Positions 59,008 through 64,000 of a DNA stretch of 64,000 bases are shown piece by piece (the stretch's first letter is position 1; every line of letters begins with the position of its first letter). The translations under genes and the position numbers were made by a program. A model generated the notes under the pieces. That model did not search any database. It saw nothing but the letters and a program-made list of their open reading frames with translations, and had not been told where the DNA came from. Source of the DNA: JABFXX01 sp036489755 (GTDB taxonomy: Bacteria; Myxococcota_A; Polyangia; Haliangiales; Haliangiaceae); the NCBI GenBank assembly GCA_036489755.1, contig DASXFD010000075.1, forward strand, positions 144,168 through 208,167, written 5' to 3'.

Positions 59008-61656
59008 TCACATGCCGCAGATACCGGCGCCGGCGCTGCCCGAGCCGCAATCGCTGTTCGCGCAGTCGCCGTTGGAGTTGCAGTGCTCTCCATCGGGGCA
59101 TCCGGTGGCGCACGTGCCGCCGCAGTCGACATCGCTTTCGGTGCCGTCCGTGTGGCCGTCGCTGCACTGCGGCTCACACTCGCCGACCGGAGCGATCGTG
59201 CTGCAGCCGTCGGCAGAGATGCAGTCGGTGTCGACGAGGCACGTATCGTTCGTGGGGCATCGCGGGCACGAGTCGGTGCCGCCGCAGTCGGTGTCGGTCT
59301 CGTTGCCGTCTTTCGAGCCATCGCTGCACTCGCTGGCCGCGCACAGGTGCGTGATGATGTCGCAGAAGTTGCTCGCGCAATCGCCGTTGGCCGTGCACCC
59401 GCAGGTGGACGTGCCGAGGCACAGGTCGCTCGAGCAGTCGGTGGGCAACGAGCAGCCCTTCCCGTAGGCGCACTTCGCGGCGCACGGACCGCCGCAATCG
59501 ATATCGGACTCGCCGTCGTCCTTGAACGTGTCGAGGCACTCGTTACACGTCTTCGTGTCGAGATCGCAGCCGCTGCCGCTCGCGCTGCCGTAACACGTCA
59601 ACGTGCTGCCGGCGTCGCCCTTGAAGCCGAGCGTCGCGCACGTGACGCCGCGGAAGTCGGTGCCATCGCATTGCTCGGTGCCCTCGGCCTTGTCGTTGCC
59701 GCACGTTTGCGCTGCAGTGCAGAGCGACGTGTTGAACGAGCAACTGGTGCACGACAGCGTGCCGCCGCCGAAGCCGAGCGTCTTGCAGGTCGCGCTGCCG
59801 ACGTTCGAACCGTCGCACTCTTCGTCGCCTTCGATGATGTTGTTGCCGCAGAACGCACCGCAACCCGTCACCACGAACTGACAGGTCGTCGCGTCGCACG
59901 CCAGGTTGCCCTGGCCGTAGCCGAGCGTGGTGCAGGTCGCGCCGCCGAAGTTCGTGCCGTCGCACTCCTCGCCTTGCTCGATGACGCCGTTACCGCAGTG
60001 CACGAGCTGGCAGGACGCGTCGCACGTATCGCCGGGCTTGCCGTTGCCCGATCCGTCGTCACACGCTTCGCCGGCGACCGTGTTCGTGAAGCCGTCGCCG
60101 CAGACCGAGAACGTGCACGCCGATCCGTTGCACGTCTTGGTGTCGGTGTTCTTGTTGCCGGTGTCGCACTGCTCGCCTTGCTCGACGATGCCGTTGCCGC
60201 ACGCGACCGTCTTGCACTCGAAGTCGCAGGTGTCGCCGGGCTTGCCGTTGCTGCCGCCGTCGTCGCATTGCTCGACGTTGCCGGCGGTCTCGGTGAAGCC
60301 GTCGCCGCAGCGGGCGGTCCGGCAGAACGGGCACGCGCTGTTGGAGCCGTTGTTGCCGGTGCCTTGGTCGCATTGCTCGACGCCCGCCTCGACGAAGCCG
60401 TCGCCGCAGACCGCGAGCTTGCAGAACGGGCACGAGGTGTTGCTGCCGTTGTTACCCGTGCCGAGATCGCACTGCTCGTTCTCCTCGACGAGCCCGTTGC
60501 CGCAGCTCACCGTCTTGCATGCCGTGTCGCACATGTCACTGCCCGAGCCGTTGTTCGAGCCGTCGTCGCATTGCTCGAAGTGATCCACTTGGGTGTCCTG
60601 GTCGCCGTCGCCGCAGACGTTGACGAGACAGACGTCGGTGCAGTCGGCGTTCTTGTTGTTGACGCCGCCCGAGCCGAGGTCGCACTGTTCGCCGTGCGTG
60701 CCGTCGGGCTTGTAGAGCGGGTTGACGATGCCGTCGCCGCAGGCCGCCGTCGTGCAGTTCGGGTTGCAGCTCGAGGTCTCACCGGCCGCGCCCGGATCGC
60801 ACTGCTCGAATAGATTCAGGTCGGAGCCGCTGCTGTCGGTGATGCCGTCGCCGCAACGCGCGATCTGGCAACGCTGCGAGGGCGCGAGATCGGTGCCGCT
60901 CGGGCAATCGTCGTTATCGTTCAGGTTGCCGTCGTCGCAGGTCTCGCCCGGATCGATCACACCGTTGCCGCAGCCGCTGCCGGAGAGACAGCCGGGCTCG
61001 CACGACGCGCCGACCGCGTTCGCGCTGCCGTTGTCGCAGACCTCGTTGAGATCGACGACGCCGTTGCCGCAGCTCTCGTTCGAGAGGCAGTCCTTCGCGC
61101 AGCCGTCGACCGCGCACCAGCCGCTGCCGATGCCGGAGCAATCCGCGTCGGCGTTGCACGGCGTGCCGTTGGGGCAGGTGCCGTCGAACGTGTTGCCGTC
61201 GTCGCAGATCTCGTCGAAGTCGACGATGCCGTTGCCGCAGACCTGCAGCGACTTGCAGTCCTTCGAGCACTTGTCGGGGACGCACTTGTTGCCGGTGCCC
61301 GGGCAATCCGCGTCGGTATCGCACGAGCCGCCGTTCGTGCACGCGCCGTTGGACGTGTTGCCGTCGTCGCACAGCTCGCCGGGATCGACGACGCCGTTAC
61401 CGCAACCTTCATTGAGGCACGTCGCCGAGCAGCCGTCGCCGTTCAGGATGTTGCCGTCGTCGCACTCCTCGCCGGGATCGACGATGCCGTTGCCGCAATC
61501 GTTCGTGATGCAAACGGCCTGCACGGCCGCGCACTGCAGCGGCGACGGGCAGACGATGCCGCTCGAGCACACGGCCGACGACGGCTTGTTCGCGCACGAG
61601 AGCAGCGTGATGCAGAGTGCGATGCCGCAAGCAGAAGCTAGTAGACGAGTCAGCAC
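59008..61656 (-). CDS. DUF4215-type Cys-rich repeat lipoprotein
   Basis: This 882-residue lipoprotein has a lipobox LLSC at 18-21. About sixteen Cys-rich units follow, of the form CGNG-x-(V/I)-x4-E-x-CDDG (for example CGNGIVDPGEECDDGN). Three different Cys-rich units with SDxDCGG cores come near the end (ESDIDCGG, ETDTDCGG, ESDVDCGG). The pattern is typical of myxobacterial DUF4215 surface proteins. Two neighbouring units are nearly identical with a 33-residue period. No catalytic domain is seen. The start is GTG, immediately after the PEGA gene's stop. Confidence 0.9.
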   Translation of the reverse strand: MLTRLLASACGIALCITLLSCANKPSSAVCSSGIVCPSPLQCAAVQAVCITNDCGNGIVDPGEECDDGNILNGDGCSATCLNEGCGNGVVDPGELCDDGNTSNGACTNGGSCDTDADCPGTGNKCVPDKCSKDCKSLQVCGNGIVDFDEICDDGNTFDGTCPNGTPCNADADCSGIGSGWCAVDGCAKDCLSNESCGNGVVDLNEVCDNGSANAVGASCEPGCLSGSGCGNGVIDPGETCDDGNLNDNDDCPSGTDLAPSQRCQIARCGDGITDSSGSDLNLFEQCDPGAAGETSSCNPNCTTAACGDGIVNPLYKPDGTHGEQCDLGSGGVNNKNADCTDVCLVNVCGDGDQDTQVDHFEQCDDGSNNGSGSDMCDTACKTVSCGNGLVEENEQCDLGTGNNGSNTSCPFCKLAVCGDGFVEAGVEQCDQGTGNNGSNSACPFCRTARCGDGFTETAGNVEQCDDGGSNGKPGDTCDFECKTVACGNGIVEQGEQCDTGNKNTDTKTCNGSACTFSVCGDGFTNTVAGEACDDGSGNGKPGDTCDASCQLVHCGNGVIEQGEECDGTNFGGATCTTLGYGQGNLACDATTCQFVVTGCGAFCGNNIIEGDEECDGSNVGSATCKTLGFGGGTLSCTSCSFNTSLCTAAQTCGNDKAEGTEQCDGTDFRGVTCATLGFKGDAGSTLTCYGSASGSGCDLDTKTCNECLDTFKDDGESDIDCGGPCAAKCAYGKGCSLPTDCSSDLCLGTSTCGCTANGDCASNFCDIITHLCAASECSDGSKDGNETDTDCGGTDSCPRCPTNDTCLVDTDCISADGCSTIAPVGECEPQCSDGHTDGTESDVDCGGTCATGCPDGEHCNSNGDCANSDCGSGSAGAGICGM
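60323..60520 (-). repeat. 33-residue tandem duplication inside the DUF4215 gene
   Basis: Two successive units share CPFC and GTGNNGSN at identical positions, 99 bases apart (60323 and 60422 carry the same CAGAACGGG on the plus strand). This suggests a recent in-frame duplication. Confidence 0.6.
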
Positions 61657-62736
61657 TTAGAACCTCCCGGAGAGCGCCGCGCCGGCGAACGAAGGCGAAA
61701 CGACTGGCGTGAATTGCACCGCCGGTTGCGGCTCGGATGGCGCCGGCAGATCCGACTCGCGGATCTGGTAGGCCTCGGGCCGATTGATCCACCACAGCAC
61801 GGCGCCGGTCACGACCGCCGCCGCGCCGACGCCGTAGAGCACGAACCCGGTCGTCTTGTACTCGTCGCCGGTCGACCGCAGATCTTTGAGCGACGACGAG
61901 TTCGCGCAGCCCGCGTTCATCGTCGATGCGCCCGAGTTGCAGCTCGCGACCTGCGTGTCGTAGCTCGAGTACTTGTTGCTCGCGAGCAGCTCGAACACGC
62001 CGCCGACCACGCCGACCGCGACGCCCGCGCCCATCACGACATACGGCGTCCACGCGGCGTCCCACTTGCGGCGATAGCGCGTCAGCTCGGCGACCGTGTA
62101 GAGGTGCAGCTCGATCTTGAACGGCGCGCCGGGCTGGATGTCGGTCGCCTCGACGCGCGTCGGGTGACCTTCGAGCGTCGCGACGATCTGGTGGCGGCCC
62201 ACTTTCACGCGGCCCTTGTAGGTGCCGGGCGCGGTGAAGACTTCTTTGCCGTCGACGGCGACCTTCGCGCCGACCTTGTTGCAGGTGACCTCGATCTCGC
62301 CGATGCCGTGGCCGAGCGCCACGATGTAGTTCTTCGCGTTGTCGAACTTGTCCTTCGACTGCAGCGGAGACTCGCCGTATTTGATCGCCTGCTCGAAGTT
62401 GTCGAGCGCCTCGATCGTCTTGTCGAGGTTCATCAGCGCGAGCGCCAGGTTGTAGTGAATCGCGGGGTGGTTCCAGTGCGACAGCGCTTCCTGGTACTTG
62501 TCGACGGCCTTCGCGAACAAGCCGTCGTTGAGCTCGAGATTGCCGTCGTGGAACAGCGCGAGCGCGGCTTGCTGCTCTGATGCCTTGACGCCGTTTGCCC
62601 ACGGCCGCGACGCGTCTGCGCCGTTCTGCAGCGTCTCGTTGGCGCCGGCCTTCTCGTGGTCCCCGGTGGGCTGGCTGGTGGGCTGCGCGTACGCGGCGGA
62701 CGCCGCCAGCGCGATTGCAATCGCGATCGCCTTCAT
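61657..62736 (-). CDS. TPR and PEGA domain protein
   Basis: This 359-residue protein has a signal peptide ending AAYAQ. A TPR-like region covers about residues 50-125 (LELNDGLFAKAVDKYQEALS, YNLALALMNLDKTIEAL). A PEGA beta-domain around 130-210 includes VAVDGKEVFTAPGTYKGRV. Two hydrophobic helices lie around 235-255 and 300-320, and the tail is Pro-rich. It resembles myxobacterial kinase-associated envelope proteins. GGGGAGA gives a good ribosome site, and the gene starts 16 bases after the STAND gene's stop, so they are one unit. Confidence 0.85.
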   Translation of the reverse strand: MKAIAIAIALAASAAYAQPTSQPTGDHEKAGANETLQNGADASRPWANGVKASEQQAALALFHDGNLELNDGLFAKAVDKYQEALSHWNHPAIHYNLALALMNLDKTIEALDNFEQAIKYGESPLQSKDKFDNAKNYIVALGHGIGEIEVTCNKVGAKVAVDGKEVFTAPGTYKGRVKVGRHQIVATLEGHPTRVEATDIQPGAPFKIELHLYTVAELTRYRRKWDAAWTPYVVMGAGVAVGVVGGVFELLASNKYSSYDTQVASCNSGASTMNAGCANSSSLKDLRSTGDEYKTTGFVLYGVGAAAVVTGAVLWWINRPEAYQIRESDLPAPSEPQPAVQFTPVVSPSFAGAALSGRF

Positions 62737-62741
62737 TGGAG

Positions 62742-62748
62742 TCTCCCC
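62742..62748 (-). promoter_or_regulatory. ribosome site GGGGAGA for the PEGA gene
   Basis: On the minus strand GGGGAGA lies five bases before ATG 62736. Confidence 0.55.
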
Positions 62749-62752
62749 TGCG

Positions 62753-64000
62753 TTACTTGAGATCGTCGACGATCGGGCTGCCGATCTGTTTCTGCAGGCC
62801 CTTCACGCGGTCCTGCTCCTGCTTGAGCAGATCGGTCGTGCGTCGCTCCGCGACCTCGGCGGCCGCCTTGGCCTGCTCTGCGGCGTGCTCGTTGTCCTTT
62901 GCACGCGCTTCGGCTTCCTTGCTCTGATCGAGCGCAAGCGACAGCTCCTGGTTCTTCTTCGCGAGGTCCTCGGCCGACTGATGCTTGACGTCGGAGAGGT
63001 CGGTCAGCGCGGCTTGGCGCTCGCGCTCCTTCTCCTGCATCTCGTGGAGCGAGTCCTCGGCTTCTTTTTTCTTCTCGACGAGCTGGCCGTTCAAGTTCTC
63101 GGCCGCTTGGCGCGCATCGATCGCGACCTGCTTGTCGGCCTCCGAGGCGTGCTCCGCCTGCGTGGCGATCGCGGCCTGGCGTTTCGCCTCGGTGCGCGAC
63201 TTCTGGATCACGACGAGCGCGACCATCGCGGCCACGACGAGCGCGCCGAGGCCGACGAAGCCGCCGATCACCGCGGCACGGCGGCGGCGCTGCACCGCGA
63301 CCTCGTAGTGGATCATCTCGTCGAGGAACGCGCGCTCGACGTCGGAGAGCGGGCCCTTGTAGCGCTTGCGGAACTTCTTGGCCTCGTCGGCCGTGTCGCC
63401 GCGCCACAACAAGTCCGCCGAGCGGCCCTTGCTGTTCCACTGGCGCGCTGCGGTACGCAGCTGATCGATCAGCTCGGCGTCTTCTTGCGTCTCGTCGAGC
63501 CAGCGCCGCAGCATCGGCCAGCCGTGGACCAGCGACTCGTGCACGATCTCGACGGTCGTGGCCTTGCCGCCGTCGAGCTTCTGCACGACGAGCAAGCGGG
63601 CATCGACCATCTGATCGACGAGGCGCTGCACCTCGCCGACCTCGCGCGACAGCTCGCGCAATTCTTCGATCGGCACGATCGCACGCGTGCGCTCCGGCGT
63701 GACGAGGCGGAGCAGGACCGCGCGGACGAGCCACTGCTTCGCCGTGCCGATATCCTGCACGATGCGATCGGCGTGGCTCGCGAGCGCGCCGGCGACGCCG
63801 CCCATCTGCGAGTAGCTGGCGTGCGTGAGCAGCTTGCGCGCCTTGTCGCGGTTGTCCCACAGCTTCGCGGCGGCGAACTGCAAGAGCGGCAGTGCGCCCG
63901 GCGTGGTCTCGAGGTGATCGAGCATGTCGTCGACGGTCGCGGCGAGCTCGAACTGATACTCGGCGAGCTCGAGCGGCTGCTGGATCGCGTCGCGCAGGCC
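62753..64000 (-). CDS. STAND-type NTPase, C-terminal part with membrane helix and coiled coil (partial)
   Basis: The frame is open to the right edge, leaving 415 residues. The visible start LRDAIQQPLELAEYQFELAA and TTPGALPLLQFAAAKLWDN are the end of a novel-STAND NTPase module as found in myxobacterial signalling proteins. A winged-helix-like stretch follows (TTVEIVHESLVHGWPMLRRW). A transmembrane helix is around VIGGFVGLGALVVAAMVALV, and a long charged coiled coil reaches the C-terminus. WD40 repeats, usual in relatives, are absent. An N-terminal kinase or protease domain may lie outside the window. Confidence 0.85.
   Translation of the reverse strand, partial: GLRDAIQQPLELAEYQFELAATVDDMLDHLETTPGALPLLQFAAAKLWDNRDKARKLLTHASYSQMGGVAGALASHADRIVQDIGTAKQWLVRAVLLRLVTPERTRAIVPIEELRELSREVGEVQRLVDQMVDARLLVVQKLDGGKATTVEIVHESLVHGWPMLRRWLDETQEDAELIDQLRTAARQWNSKGRSADLLWRGDTADEAKKFRKRYKGPLSDVERAFLDEMIHYEVAVQRRRRAAVIGGFVGLGALVVAAMVALVVIQKSRTEAKRQAAIATQAEHASEADKQVAIDARQAAENLNGQLVEKKKEAEDSLHEMQEKERERQAALTDLSDVKHQSAEDLAKKNQELSLALDQSKEAEARAKDNEHAAEQAKAAAEVAERRTTDLLKQEQDRVKGLQKQIGSPIVDDLK

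Noticed and set aside
1..64000. Frequent GCGATCGC-like palindromes
   Set aside because: They fall within codons for common residues (Ala, Ile, Asp, Arg) in GC-rich genes and show no regular spacing, so a HIP1-like repeat system is not supported.
1..64000. CRISPR arrays, tRNAs, insertion sequences or phage genes
   Set aside because: No regularly spaced direct repeats, no cloverleaf sequences and no transposase or integrase frames were seen.

Overview
The window is very GC-rich and densely coding, with strongly GC-biased third codon positions. It carries Cys-rich DUF4215-type repeat lipoproteins, a STAND-type NTPase with a coiled-coil tail, a PEGA/TPR protein, ECF sigma factors, PilZ and STAS signalling domains and a ferredoxin-type sulfite reductase. 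Together these suggest a chromosomal segment of a myxobacterium-like deltaproteobacterium (Myxococcota, perhaps near Haliangium/Kofleria). That placement is an inference from gene content and no marker gene is present. I see no rRNA, tRNA, insertion sequence, phage gene or CRISPR array, and no gene-free stretch longer than about 300 bases.

The first 28.4 kb is a large cell-surface polysaccharide (O-antigen or capsule) locus. It opens with the end of a GT2 glycosyltransferase and a complete dTDP-L-rhamnose operon (rfbA, rfbC, rfbD, rfbB). A block of polytopic membrane proteins follows: a probable lipid-dependent transferase, an LPG-synthase-like permease, an AftA-like protein and a GT87. Next comes a GDP-mannose-derived sugar block (gmd, a C-methyltransferase translationally coupled to it, a GDP-mannose Nudix hydrolase, a GNAT, a GDP-perosamine-synthase-like aminotransferase, a methyltransferase and two GT2 enzymes). 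It is followed by a fused glutaminase/N-acetyl-sugar amidotransferase, a Wzx-like flippase, a GtrB-like GT2 and two related large membrane proteins. The locus ends with a GDP-D-glycero-D-manno-heptose operon (HddA, HddC, GmhA, GmhB) that also contains a transaldolase, and a DUF2304 protein. Three activated sugar types (dTDP-Rha, GDP-4-keto-6-deoxy-Man derivatives, GDP-heptose) are therefore made beside their likely transferases and exporter.

From 28.4 to 44.2 kb the genes are mixed: adenosine deaminase, a Big_5-like lipoprotein, an ECF-like sigma factor, pirin and acylphosphatase, a HipBA toxin-antitoxin pair with a visible operator, a cystathionine-gamma-synthase-type enzyme with a YbjN protein, an Omp85-like protein, a zinc-ribbon/coiled-coil membrane protein, a receiver-PilZ-STAS-zinc-ribbon fusion, an esterase lipoprotein, a DUF2254-like membrane protein, and a sigma factor with a membrane partner.

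From 44.4 to 52.4 kb there is an RRM RNA-binding protein preceded by a possible upstream ORF, an outer-membrane protein, an OPT transporter, a sialidase-like lipoprotein, a thioredoxin-fold-like protein, an MFS exporter and two small lipoproteins. From 56.9 kb down to 52.4 kb (minus strand) lies a tightly overlapping assimilatory sulfate-reduction operon: TauE/SafE permease, APS reductase, precorrin-2 dehydrogenase, SUMT and sulfite reductase. It has a candidate promoter and operator region. The window closes with a TPR lipoprotein, an SDR and the STAND/PEGA/DUF4215 gene cluster.

Two whole-window patterns stand out. Nearly all convergent gene pairs overlap or abut at their stop codons. Many first genes of transcription units have a -10-like hexamer only 6-9 bases before the start codon, which predicts leaderless transcripts.
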